A stretch of DNA of 64,000 nucleotides from positions 10,992,001 to 11,056,000 of the forward strand of contig CM050453.2 of assembly GCA_027563935.2 (NCBI GenBank), written 5' to 3'. Positions 22,901-32,253 of this stretch are shown in pieces. Each line of letters opens with the position of its first letter. The first letter of the stretch is position 1. The notes beneath the pieces are model-generated. The model was not told the DNA's origin. It was given only the letters and a program-made list of their open reading frames with translations, and did not search any database. A program made the position numbers and the translations under genes. The DNA is from Costus lasius (taxonomy: Eukaryota; Streptophyta; Magnoliopsida; Zingiberales; Costaceae).

Positions 22901-24016
22901 CTATCCTAGTTGTAGTTTAGTTTCATTTTAATTTATTTGCATTCTTAGTTTTGATTTTTATTAAAAATAAAAAAAATATATTTTTGAAAACCTGCTTATT
23001 TACATTGCTTAGTACCCCTCCTGCATTAGATGGTATCAAAGCATGCTAGTACCCCCCTCATGCATCAACTTTCCATGTGAAACTAAACTAGGGCATCACA
23101 CCAAACCTAAAAATGATCAAAACTAAAACTTGAAATAGGATAGGCATATCTATTCTCTCCCAGTTAAAGGATCTGTGCAATCTTCATTTTCTCCTCCCTC
23201 TTTTCTCTCTTCCAATATCCAACCTCTCATTGCTCTAAACATCATTACCTCCACCTCCTGTGACCATAGCTAGGATAAGCCTTTTTGCATCCCGTAGTTT
23301 GCCTATGAAACAAGCATGTACAAATAGGCAACATTTAATCTAAATCAAGTTGTCCAATTTTACATTTTTCATGGCATTCTCTTGAATTGTAAAACCAACC
23401 ATTCTAAAACAAACATTGTGTGCTAATTGAGATATAACTTTTACAAAAGAAAAAAACATCTATAAAGAATTCTGCAGAAGCAATTGTGTGAATCCTACAA
23501 ATTGAAATAATTAACAAAAACCTCAAGAATAATGGTATTAGGAAAATTAAACAAGAAAAAGTAGTAATTAAGGTCGTGTCCTATGCTAAGTATGCATAGG
23601 TTTCACTACAACATCTTACAAGATGGCATTAACTTTTTAATTAGTGAAATCACAGAATGCCCCCTTTGAGAAGTTTGTGGCTGGGTTTTACTCCCTCATT
23701 TTAGCCTTGAATCTATGAATCCAAGAAAATGAAGGATGATTGCAATTCACGCGATTTAGCCCACAATGTAGGGCTACTTCTAAATTGATTATAATCTACC
23801 CAAATTAGAAAACCAAACAATATAGGAGAAATATTACTGATTCATCGCGTATCCACGATCCACTCACGGCAGAGGGCATGGCAACTCACCGAATTTGCGC
23901 CACGACCTGGACACGGAGCTGATGCGTGCAAGATCAGCCGGATCGTCGAAGAGCTTGAGCACAGCGATGGAGGCGTCCGGCCCCAGCCATTCTATGAAAT
24001 CCCAGCAGGTCTCCAT
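7403..24016 (-). CDS. F-box protein, At4g00755-like; five exons over 16.6 kb, early stop in last exon
   Basis: Probable substrate-recognition subunit of an SCF ubiquitin ligase; the target is unknown. Exons, in transcription order: 23890-24016, 17800-18216, 17563-17720, 7878-7996, and 7550 down to the stop at 7403-7405. All junctions are GT...AG and all phases fit. The joined protein is 322 residues. The F-box is in exon 1 (WLGPDASIAVLKLFDDPADL, then VSRSWRKF, residues about 10-42). The family's conserved region follows: SAEWESMVREHRVYLYLS, CIYHAISASSTD, GRPSYWSSGGQ, PIYSAKSVRFQMG, WTYTSPEFPMAQ, then LPKPVFCLGGILRIELLGRV. The reading frame ends at TGA (7403-7405) where the second copy has AGA. 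Past it, one base is missing relative to copy B near 7311, so the acidic tail (down to 7197) is lost twice over. Introns: 5,673, 79, 9,566 and 327 bp. Expression was not testable; the large TE-filled introns may or may not be spliced. Confidence 0.85.
8273..8715. repeat. CT-rich block 2, possible short inserted element in intron 3
   Basis: The segment starts near TGTTTACTAGGGTGG, with a second GTTTACTAGG about 50 bases on, holds a CT/GCC-rich core (8430-8690) and ends near GTAAACATGGCTTTA. The outer motifs are weak inverted counterparts (GTTTACTAG/CAAGTAAAC). TTA at 8314-8316 and 8713-8715 could be a PIF/Harbinger-type duplication, but this is speculative. It lies inside intron 3 of the F-box gene. 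Open frames here are compositional. Confidence 0.35.
8716..9263. other. Intron 3 sequence, nothing recognised
   Basis: A/T-rich sequence between the CT-rich block and the 5' LTR. No domain, repeat or terminal motif seen. By position it is F-box intron DNA. Confidence 0.45.
9264..10758 (+). repeat. 5' LTR of the chromovirus
   Basis: Begins TGTTAGGCCC and ends GGGTGTGACA directly before the primer binding site. From 9343 it matches the 3' LTR (from 15401) along its length, with scattered substitutions. Open frames inside the LTR are not genes. The first roughly 79 bases have no counterpart in the 3' LTR. Confidence 0.85.
10762..10773 (+). other. Primer binding site (initiator tRNA-Met type)
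   Basis: TGGTATCAGAGC lies three bases past the LTR end, the usual plant gypsy/Copia priming motif complementary to the 3' end of initiator tRNA-Met. Confidence 0.88.
10880..12053 (+). pseudogene. gag and protease remnants of the chromovirus
   Basis: The N-terminal open part (10880-11107) reads MVQNNSERISILEDVVGDMA and is helical, as in plant chromovirus Gag. After a stop and frame changes, LRRKLWDMELFFQNAQ and THACIVYLSRDVKLWRR (about 11180-11300) continue the capsid region. A zinc knuckle CYICGGPHMMKNYP near 11817-11860 lacks its last Cys (Tyr instead). The aspartic protease site VDTGAS lies near 12019-12036, then a stop follows. Not functional. Confidence 0.85.
12482..13382 (+). pseudogene. 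Reverse transcriptase of the chromovirus
   Basis: A 212-residue open piece covers most of the RT fold: PPKREIDHKIEL, APYRMAPMELAELRKQL, FCIDYIALNKITV, KLDLRSSYWQVRI, MPFGLTNAPAMFCHLMN and the catalytic VVYLDDIVVYS. A TAG near 13118 interrupts it. The thumb region and VVNFYRKFITGCSRIATPLS continue to about 13382 in shifted frames. The usual YRSGYHQ-type motif reads LRSSYWQ. RNA-dependent DNA synthesis is the family role; this copy is broken. Confidence 0.92.
13404..13835 (+). pseudogene. RNase H domain of the chromovirus
   Basis: FDVHTDASDQAIGGVLLQ carries the first catalytic Asp. Next come QQYSSREKEMVAVVHCLRTW, with the Glu, and VVKTDNVANTFF, with the second Asp. The frame ends at a TAG after AEFQFH, where the family continues to an NVVPDVLSR-like linker seen at about 13795-13815. 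Confidence 0.9.
13799..15032 (+). pseudogene. Integrase of the chromovirus
   Basis: The zinc-binding part has LRELHDTPWAGHSGQ and RTCLICQQDK (His-His-Cys-Cys). The core begins at about 14294 with LVVVDRFSKYGVFIPA and has VVSDKNAQFTGRFW, which contains the second Asp. Frames then break; LRRYNSLFEI-like residues (14940-15030) with RVGSVAYRLKLPERM form the C-terminal beta domain. At least three stops or shifts. Confidence 0.88.
15061..15320 (+). pseudogene. Chromodomain-like C-terminus of the chromovirus
   Basis: KTDIELLIRWEGSPIEEATW followed by HKASEQWQFE matches the aromatic-cage-type chromodomain of plant chromoviruses, which targets integration to chromatin. It is separated from the integrase by a stop and joined to the 3' LTR region. 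Confidence 0.8.
15401..17243 (+). repeat. 3' LTR of the chromovirus, interrupted by a MITE
   Basis: Matches the 5' LTR from GGAACACGCAGAG to the shared end GGGTGTGACA. About 390 bases at 16471-16860 are an insertion with a duplicated target. The start is not a clean TG: the 5' LTR's first 79 bases are replaced by unrelated sequence here. Confidence 0.85.
16471..16852. mobile_element. hAT-type MITE, 382 bp
   Basis: Begins CAGTGTTGTTAAATAG and ends GGTAACACTG, giving terminal inverted repeats CAGTGTTG/CAGTGTTA. Flanked by an exact 8-bp GTCCACCT (16463-16470 and 16853-16860). The interior is full of short CCGCTAT/ATAGCGG inverted motifs around an A/T-rich centre, with no coding capacity. The empty site is visible in the 5' LTR near 10370. 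Confidence 0.93.
17563..18216 (-). CDS. Exons 2-3 of the At4g00755-like F-box gene
   Basis: Exon 2 (17800-18216, 417 nt) starts after CTGCAG and encodes VINGFSKSLCLRISPDVPSF through GVPESLTYKLVANLCIVDE to KIKPFR. Exon 3 (17563-17720) encodes AFFQRGHPIYSAKSVRFQMG to WTYTSPEFPMAQ. The 79-bp intron between them is normal. Phases join exactly with exon 1 (AAATTCG) and exon 4 (GAAAGT). Confidence 0.9.
18217..20000. other. Intron 1, part with Athila-like LTR resemblance
   Basis: No gene. Between about 18700 and 19801 phrases such as TTACCTCTCGGTCCATATTA and CTACTCTCGTAGTC recall the Athila-type LTRs near 50100 and 51470. The stretch ends TTGAGTCATCA at 19801. It may be an old LTR in minus orientation; I could not find its other end or a target duplication. 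Confidence 0.35.
20001..23045. other. Intron 1, probable old retrotransposon flank
   Basis: Non-coding. A TGGTATCAAAGC near 23030 is one base from the tRNA-Met primer motif and could mark the end of an LTR that begins somewhere upstream. C-rich stretches (21220-21660, 22070-22500) give open frames without domains. A MITE lies at 21682-22048. I cannot set boundaries. Confidence 0.3.
21682..22048. mobile_element. Second copy of the hAT MITE, inverted, one end lost
   Basis: Begins CAGTGTTATCAACAGCG and carries the same CCGCTAT/ATAGCGG motifs as the MITE in the chromovirus LTR, in the opposite direction. Homology fades at about 22048 without a CAACACTG end, so one terminus is lost and no target duplication is visible. 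Confidence 0.8.
23890..24016 (-). CDS. Exon 1 of the At4g00755-like F-box gene (F-box)
   Basis: 127 nt encoding METCWDFIEWLGPDASIAVL and KLFDDPADLARISSVSRSWR then KF. ATG at 24016 fits the family N-terminus. The donor is G|GTGAGT. This small exon is too short to be noticed as a long frame. Confidence 0.88.
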
Positions 24017-24245
24017 CCAAGGAAACGACCTGCGCATTGCGACTCCGCACAGCCGAACAAAAAATGGTGGACAAAAAAGAGGGTAGGCAGGATTCTACCG
24101 TGAGATCCACGCGGCGCAGATGCAAGTAAGAGGAGGCGCGCGAGCAAAAGCAGCTGGGAGGAAAGCGAAACCCTAGAGAGCCAAAGAAGCGCGCGATGAA
24201 ACTGAGGGTGGAGAGGAGCGGAAGAGGAGGGAGAGGAAAAAATGG
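24017..24245 (-). promoter_or_regulatory. 5' UTR and remaining promoter of the F-box gene
   Basis: Only 229 bp separate the start codon from the end of the Mutator-like element. Read on the minus strand it is CT-rich and contains CTAGGGTTTCGC, typical of plant 5' UTRs. No TATA box was found with confidence, so the upstream promoter may have been displaced by the element. Confidence 0.5.
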
Positions 24246-24417
24246 CCTGGGTACCAGTAGAGTTTTTAAGTCTACTGGGTACCCTAATCGTCGTTTAATT
24301 CACATTAACACGGATTTCAAAGCAAATTTTCTTGGTAGCGGGCCACGGCTTTGTTACTGGTGCTAGCGTAACTCAGGTTCAAATTTTTAATGTTATATTT
24401 TCGTTTCCCCCCAAAAC
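24246..24417 (+). repeat. Left terminal inverted repeat of the Mutator-like element
   Basis: Inverted match to 43038-43210, strongest in the outer 50 bp and in the inner GCTAGCGTAAC...TTTCCCCCCAAAAC part. Confidence 0.85.
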
Positions 24418-24639
24418 CACATGTTAAAATTATTTTTGGACTCGTGACTAAGCTCGCTGTAACTTCTCTAGCAATTCGTGTTTCCGATGCTCTCTGGCAT
24501 TTTTGTGCCTCATGCTTGTGAAACTCTTTAAACTTCTACATTGTTGTGTATCATATCTGTCGTCTCCGGCGAGTTTTCTATACCACTTTTGGCTTTCGTC
24601 TCTGGTCACTTTCGTCTCCGGCTAACTCCCAAGCAATAT

Positions 24640-25700
24640 GTAAAGATTTTTCGTTGATACATATACATTTATTCTTGATGCATATAGACAAGTATTGTTG
24701 ATGTATAGTTTACATTTTCGTTGATCGACCTTACAAATTTTCATTGATACACATAGACATTCTTCGTTGATATATAGTTTAAAATTTCGTTAATGGACCT
24801 TACAAATGATTGTTGATACACCAAATGTGTTTATACACCAAATGCGTTTATACAAAGAAATTATCATTGATACACATAGAAATTAGCGTTGATACACTGA
24901 GTTTACTTTGCGTTGATATACTGGGATTATTTTGTGTTGATGCACAGAAAAAATATTCATTGATACACAATTTCTTTGTTAATACTAAGTGATACACATA
25001 GAAATTACCTAGATACAAATAAATTTAACTTGAGAGAAATTAAATTATTTTTTAGTCATAGAAATTTTGGGTTGATACACATAGAAATTAGCATTGATAC
25101 ACTGAGGTTTCTTAGTGTTGATACACTGGGTTTATTTTGCGTTGATGCACAGGAAAAATATTCACTGATACACAATTTCTTTATTGATACTAAGTGATGC
25201 ACATAGAAATTACCTAGATACAATTAAATTTTACTTGATAGAAATTAAATTATCATTGAGACACAGACATTTTGGTTTGATACACATAGAAATTAGCATT
25301 GATACACTGAGGTTTCTTAGCGTTGATACACTGGGTTTATTTTGTGTTGATGCACAAAAAAAATATTCACTGATACACAATTTCATTGTTGATACTAAGT
25401 GATACACATAGAAATTACCTAGATATAATTAAATTTTACTTAATAGAGATTAAATTATCATTGAGTCACAAAAATTGTAGGTTGATACACATAGAAACTA
25501 GCGTTGATACACATAAATATTATTCATTGACACCCAATTTTTTTATTGATACATATAGAAATTACCTAGATACAATTAAATTTCACTTCATAGAGATTAA
25601 ATTATCATTGAGTCACAAAAATTTTGAGTTGATACATATAGAAATTATCGTTGATACACTGAGTTTACTTTGCGTTGGTATACAATTTTTCATCATTGAC
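24640..25700 (+). repeat. Left subterminal tandem array (about 205 bp and 157 bp units)
   Basis: Units repeat GATACACATAGAAATTACCT at 24991, 25196 and 25401 (205-bp steps) and at about 25558 (157 bp). Shorter repeats of GTTGATACAC run through each unit. Translations stay open across units because the period and composition allow it. The same family in reverse makes up 40893-42660. Confidence 0.88.
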
Positions 25701-25862
25701 ATACATTTGTATAATTGTATAATGGGGTCAAATGATAAATCTTTTGAGCAAGACGATACATGTGCTTCCACAAGAGTTGGGGAACCTGAATCTTCATCTA
25801 TTCTTTCAATTGTTGGTATGGTCTTTAATAGTGAAGATGCAGCATATGATTTTTATAATGAG

Positions 25863-27547
25863 TGTAAGGGTCCCCTTCAAGGGGGAGCGAAACCCTAGAT
25901 AGGCGCATAACAAAAATTTTGAGCGGAAGCAAGGGTTTCTCATGATCTTTTTGCATGTCATATGATCAACTTTCATGAACTAGTATAGATCAGAAAAGAT
26001 TCATACCATGGCCATCGCTTTGATGGAGCTTTGGAAGAAGATCGCAAAAGAGCTTTCCTCCGAAGGTACCGCACACAAGAAGATAGATGGCGCCTCCTTG
26101 TTGATCCTTGTGCTAGCAAAGATCTTCAAGTCTCCTTGTCGAATGGAAGGGAAGAGGAGATGTTTTCTTGGCCGAGAGCTCCTTGTCGTCAACCCCTTCG
26201 ATCACACGAGAGTGTATGCGTCAAGAGAAATGGGCGACCAATTTTTAGCGAAGAGAAGTGAACGTGAGGCGTTGAGAGGCTATTTTGGAAACCGCCACTT
26301 CCAAAAATAGCAAGCCTTCACTTCATGCGTTGATGCGTTCACCCAAGTGAACCGAACGCACATTCTTCTCCCCTTTGATCCATGCGCTCACGTATGAGCC
26401 GGTTCATATTGGTTTGGTTCAAAAACCAATCAAGCCAAGCCTTTAGTCCAGATCAAATTAAACCCTAAGGTTCCAGATCTGACCGTTCATCTCTTAATGT
26501 TCCTGATCTCACCGATCTAGAATCATCTCTCTCGATCGAAGCTTACCGATCTCAAGTCCTAATCAATCAAACATGATCAGACCAGATCTCACTTACAATC
26601 AGAGTTTAAATCCCTTTAAACTGAACCAAAACAATTCAATCCACACGATCTGACATGAGTAAGCCATATCATCAAATTGTGCGACCCTAAGGGTTTCCTT
26701 TAAATGTCGGTAACGATAACTTACGTTATCACGATCAGTGAGGGGTATCTAGCAACACATCACTGTCTCCCGATATAAAGGAAAGAGTCTTCCAAGACTA
26801 CACCCAAACCACAGCACAAGTGTGAATCCACTTCACGAGGCATACATGATTCCTTTGCCACTGGATGTTCTTATTGGACAAGCGTGTCAAGCCTGTAGCT
26901 CCAATATGATGAGCATGATTAGATCAGATGATCATAGTCACCTGGGTATGGCCATACACTTTCTCAATCATCTCATTCGAGGGGGCCCCTTTAGAACATC
27001 ACACTCCAATCAAGGAGACGGCAATCCTATATCTATCACTAGTGCCCTAACCTGACTCATGATCATTATCCAAGATAGTCTATAACCATTATGTTTCAAA
27101 TGATATTGAACTACCTCAAAACAATGACAATCATCATTTAGAAACACAAGTGATCTCAAGTCAGAGGACATGTGCCACTTGTTGCAAACAAGGATTATTC
27201 ACATTGTGACAAGCAATGGAATATCCTAGTAGGGTCTGTCCAGTACATCCAATGTACCCATGAGTCTACATCTTATTCCATGCTCGAAGCATCCTATAAG
27301 ATTAGAACACATATTAGTCTCAATCATATCAAGGCTGTCTCATGTTCACCAAGATATCTCGACTAAGGACATAGAGCATGTCAGCCTAGCTGAACAGCAT
27401 TGAGACATTATTCAGAAGTACACTTATTGCAGCAGACAATGTAACAAACTGAATAACAACCATTGCCTTTATAAACATAAGAGTTTATACATGATACTGA
27501 AAGAATCCCAAGGCCTCAAACATTAGCCTTAAGGGCATACCCCAACA
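25863..27547 (-). mobile_element. Copia-like solo LTR inside the transposase gene
   Basis: Read on the minus strand it starts TGTTGGGGTATGCCC and ends CCCTTACA. Exact 5-bp ATGAG flanks it (25858-25862 and 27548-27552). No internal region, PBS or second LTR. Removing it restores the transposase frame from YNE to HAKRLGF. It shares a block (CACCTGGGTATGGCCATAC near 26940) with the solo LTR at 43614. Superfamily by LTR resemblance only. Confidence 0.9.
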
Positions 27548-30071
27548 ATGAGCATGCAAAAAGACTGGGATTTAGTATCAAGAAATTGTACCTAGAGCGT
27601 AGAAAAGATGGTTCATTGAAGTATCGAACATTTGCTTGTAGCAAACAAGGTTTGAAAAAAGCTCACCCCACACATGAGACTAAGAAACCACAAGCTGCGA
27701 CAAGAACAAACTGTATGGCTCAGGTGGATTTTAAAATTTCAATTAATGATGTTTGGACAATATCCAAAGTTCAGATCAACCATAACCACCAATGACTATC
27801 CAAATAAGATCAATCAGCTTAGATCACATAGAAAAATCCTACCTTTCCAACGTTCTCTTATAAACCAAATGACTGCATCTGGTATCAAGCCTCATCATAT
27901 TCTTAATTATTTTTAGTCCGGGGAAAGTAATATGGATGTTGGTTTCATAAGAGATGATACTACAAATTATATTAAAAAATAGAGATGGAAAAGATTGGAT
28001 ACTATAGAAAAGAAGGGTATTTTGAATTATCTAACGGAGAGGCGAGCCAAAGATCCTTCTTTCTTTTCTGCTATTGAAGTTCATAGTTCAGGCGAGATTG
28101 CTAATTTTTTTTGAGCTCATGGTAGATCAATCGTAGATTATGCTTATTTTGGCGATGTCATTTCTTTTGATACCACATTTTAAACAAATGAGTATGATAT
28201 ACCGTTTGCTCCAATCGTTGGTATGAATCAGCACAAGCAGACAATTCTTTTTTGTGCTGCTTTATTATATGATGAGACAGCTGAATCATTTATTTGGTTG
28301 TTTGAAACTTTTTTGAAAGTAATGTTTGGCCAGCATTATGCGACCATTTTTTTTAGATCTATCGACAGCGATATCGAATGGTGTATACTTTGGTGGACAC
28401 ACTCTTGAGGAGAAGGAAAAGTAGAAGATTATATGCTCTCTACTATGGCACAGATTCACCAACTCCACCATGACATGAAGCTATGGTCAAGCTAATGATC
28501 TTAAACAAGTGCTTTTTGGGAGGCAACCCAAATTTCTCACTTTTGTGATTTTTAGTTTTAGTTTTTGATTTTTTTTAGATTTTTAGGAAATTTTTGCAGC
28601 ATGTATTGATGAATTTTTATTAATGGAAAATCTTCTGATAAGTTGTTTTATTTGTAGGAATTTTTTGGAGAATTTTTACTTGAAAGAAAAGTGATCAATA
28701 AGATGTTCACGGACGCAGCTGTGAATCATGTACCGACAATGATGATGACATTTTCTTTGTGAGTATGGTTAATATGATTTTGATAGTGAAACATAATGGT
28801 ATTTAATGCTTGAAACTTGTTTACATTGTAAAATATGATTACCTTTGATATAACATAGTTTCTAGATTTTTCTGAGTCATGTTTTCATCTTTTGATATAA
28901 CTGTACAGATTTTCGCTCATATTATAAAAGGAACTCTTGCAACAATTTTTTCTGAAATCTATCATTCATTGATTTTAATGTATGTATATGCAACAACTTA
29001 AGTCTAGGGTATCCTTCATGATATTGTTTATTCTTCAAAGCTTTATAAATATGTATTTTAAATGTTTATGATTGTTAAGGATGATCAAATTTGTTTTACC
29101 CTTGATTTTAGACTTATGAAACATTTTGAGTGATTGATTTGATGACTTAAGAAATTTTTGAAATTTCATGTAGACTTAAATTGTTGAGTAAATTCAATTC
29201 TGGTATTGATAAAATGCATATGTGAATTGTTATATGTTCATATGACACGTGCATAGTATCTTGTTACTTGATGTTTAATTTATCTATTTCTACTTGATGG
29301 AAATTTTTATGAAGAGAAAATTGGTGATATATTTTTAATTTGAGATTTGCTCCAACTCCTATGGTTGAGTGATTTGAAGTCATGAGTTATATTATACCAC
29401 GAGTTGGTATACTTTAAATCTGTTACGATCAGGTATCGATAACGATTTAAGTACCATGCCACTGACCGGTTTTCTCCAAAAAAAAAGGGAGGGGAGACTC
29501 CTCTACTTGGCACTGTTAAATCTGACAGTGGTACCTAAGACATGAGTTGAAGTCTAATAAAAAAAAGAAAAGAAAAGGAGAAAAAGATAAAGTTGTAGGT
29601 CATGTGGACAACTCCGCTGACTTTCATGATTGAGACTATGAGTTAAATTATACTACTTTGTAGTATACTTTAAACATGTTATGATGCTAACAATAAATAG
29701 CATATAACAGTTTAAAGACCAAATTGTTTAAAAATCTCTTATCTTTAATATCATTGAAATTCTTGAAGTAGAAATTTTATCTGTTAAGTGAAATGGATTT
29801 ATTAAGATGAAAGTATTTGATGCTTAGTGTGTGTTGAATGGATGTTATGACATGAATTGTGAATTTTATCTTTATTGGATTGTAACCTCTTAGGAATTTA
29901 TTTCTATTATGATTTTTCTTGAATTACTTGAGTTTGAAATATTGATTGCTTAATTTGTAAACTGAGGATATTAATAGGGGCAAAAACAATTGAAAAATCC
30001 TTATCTTTACATTCTTTATACATATCAAGGTATTGCTTGAGAACAAGCAAAATTCTAAGTCTAGGGTTATT

Positions 30072-31556
30072 TGATAAGTGATTTTTACACCATGTTTTTG
30101 CCTATGTTTTAGATCATATTTTGGGCTTATTTGCATGATTTTGTGCCACTTTTAGTGTTTTTATCTTACTTTGCATAGAATCTTCACTTTTCTTGGTTTT
30201 TGTGAAAATGTAGGTAAAATGGCCTAAAAATGATGGATTTTGAGGGTTTTGAAGCCAAAGCATGATTCCCGAGGAGATCACGAGCTCACACGTCAAATTT
30301 GGAGCGAAAAGGGTGGAGAACGCAACTTTCACGGCCTTGGCCGTAATTACGGATCGGCCGTAATTCTACGTTCGAAGGGTGACGAAATGCGGCTAAGTAA
30401 AATAGCTCACAGAAACATTCACGGGTGAAGCCGTGAATCCATCACGGTCCGTGAAACTTTCTGTGTACAAAGGCGATGTACACACAGAAGCATTTACGGC
30501 CTCAGCCGTAATTCCATCACCGACCGTAAAAATGTCCGCCCGATGTGTTTCTCACTCGATTCGACTCCAAATTAAATCGGAATTGAACCAAACTCTCCAG
30601 AAACCTTCCTATATGGGTTCTATACTGATTAGACTATAAAAGGAAGGGTTTTGGAAGGGTTTAAGGGGCTTCGACGCATGAAAACGAGAGGAGGCGACAG
30701 GGACGGCGAGATTCAATTCCAAGGCAGAAAACGATCGGGAAAGCCGCGCAAAGGAAGGATTGGATACTTCATCTTCGTCTCCACGTCGAGGGGAAGCTTT
30801 TCTAATTACTTGTCTAGCGATTTCTTGTATTTTTATTGGGTTTCCATGAGATTTTTATCAATGAACATGCTGTTTGTTATGAATATGAACGTGTAAACCT
30901 TATTTCGGGATTTTGGGGAATAGCCCGTTGACGATTTATGGATTAAATATATTGTTCTAAATCTTTCACATGAATTTTTATAGTATTGATTTGATTAGAA
31001 TTGTGTTTATTTCGTGAATTACTCTGATCAAGTAATTTTACGTCTTAGACGTTGCGAGAAGGACCGGGAGGTGAATCGCAACGTCGGATTTATTCTTTTC
31101 AAACCTGTGAATCCGATCACGGGAGTAGTTCGGATTCACTTGAAGGATTACCATGATTTTTCACAGAACTTAATGGGTCTATTTATGTTAATTGTCACGG
31201 GAGTAGGGAATTAATGTAAATAGATATCGGATTAAACTCTGGGAGGAGGTAGTCTGTACCTTAGGAAAAATCCCTTTCAAAACTATAATTTTCTAATCAA
31301 AGATTTATTTTTATTAAAGTCATAATCGTCAGCGTAGTGAAACCCTAAGTCCTAATTTTATCTGAATTGATTTTTAGCCAAAACCCTAAAACCACCTTTT
31401 TATTTTCTTGCATGAGAAGTTTCCAAAACAAAAACCCTATTTGAATCGTCTAGATATAGATCAATCATGTAATCGGTACTTGACCGTCTGATCCTCGTGG
31501 GATTGATAATCTTTTATTACTTTGATAAAAATCTGTGTACTTGCGGATCGCTATCA
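30072..31556 (+). repeat. Middle LTR of the Athila-like element (1485 bp)
   Basis: Starts TGATAAGTGATTTTTACACC and ends GGATCGCTATCA. Exactly the same length as the LTR at 34980-36464 with few differences, so the insertion is recent compared with others here. Contains several imperfect palindromes of the type ACGGCC...GGCCGT around 30325-30530. Confidence 0.88.
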
Positions 31557-31562
31557 AGTTTT

Positions 31563-31577
31563 TGGCGCCGTTGTCGG
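31563..31577 (+). other. Primer binding site of Athila type
   Basis: TGGCGCCGTTGTCGG six bases past the LTR end resembles the Athila/Tat-type motif TGGCGCCGTTGCCGG, commonly assigned to tRNA-Asp. Confidence 0.8.
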
Positions 31578-32253
31578 AGATCAGGCCAGTCAATATCGAT
31601 TTAATCGTGAGATTTATAGACTAAACATTTTTTTATTATTTGTTTGTTTTTATGTTTATTTTTGTTTTTATTTTTGTTTTTGTTTTTGTTTTTTTTATTT
31701 TATTTATTTATTTGTTTTTGTTTTCATTTTTTTATTTTTATTTATTTTTCACATTTTTTTTATATATAGGTAACTTTTTTTATTTTTCTCTTTTTGGATT
31801 AACACGTTGTATGTGTAGGAGAACTGAAAAATCACTTGTCTACATATTTTGCATTTCCTATTCTACATTATATATTTTTGAATTTATTGCATAAATTGAA
31901 AAGAATAATGTTTAACCAATGTCAATGGTCAAATCAGGGATATGTGCCACCTGTAAAGACTAGAGAATATGGCAGCCAGTTGCATTTCAATCACCTGCAG
32001 CAAGGGTAAATTCTTTTTCTCAACACACTGAATATATGAGAATGAAATCTTATATTACTTGTGATATTTGTGGAAGTTTTTATCATTGTCTTTCTGATGT
32101 CAATTTTTAATTCCTGCCAGACCTGCCAGTTCTAATTTTTCATGGTACCAAGATGATGAGTATAATTCTAGATGGAAAAATCAGCAAACTTCTTTTGATG
32201 AGGATTTCTCAAATAACATTTCAGAACCACACTTTGAGGAATCTGAAGAATCC

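Noticed and set aside
24810..25402. Three similar small proteins in a row
   Set aside because: Products of the subterminal tandem repeat, mirrored by the inverted array at 40842-42146; not genes.
26008..26310. 100-residue open frame
   Set aside because: Lies inside the Copia-like solo LTR; no domain.
31522..31894. Phe/Tyr-rich possible membrane protein
   Set aside because: Poly-T-rich leader just after an LTR; composition artefact.
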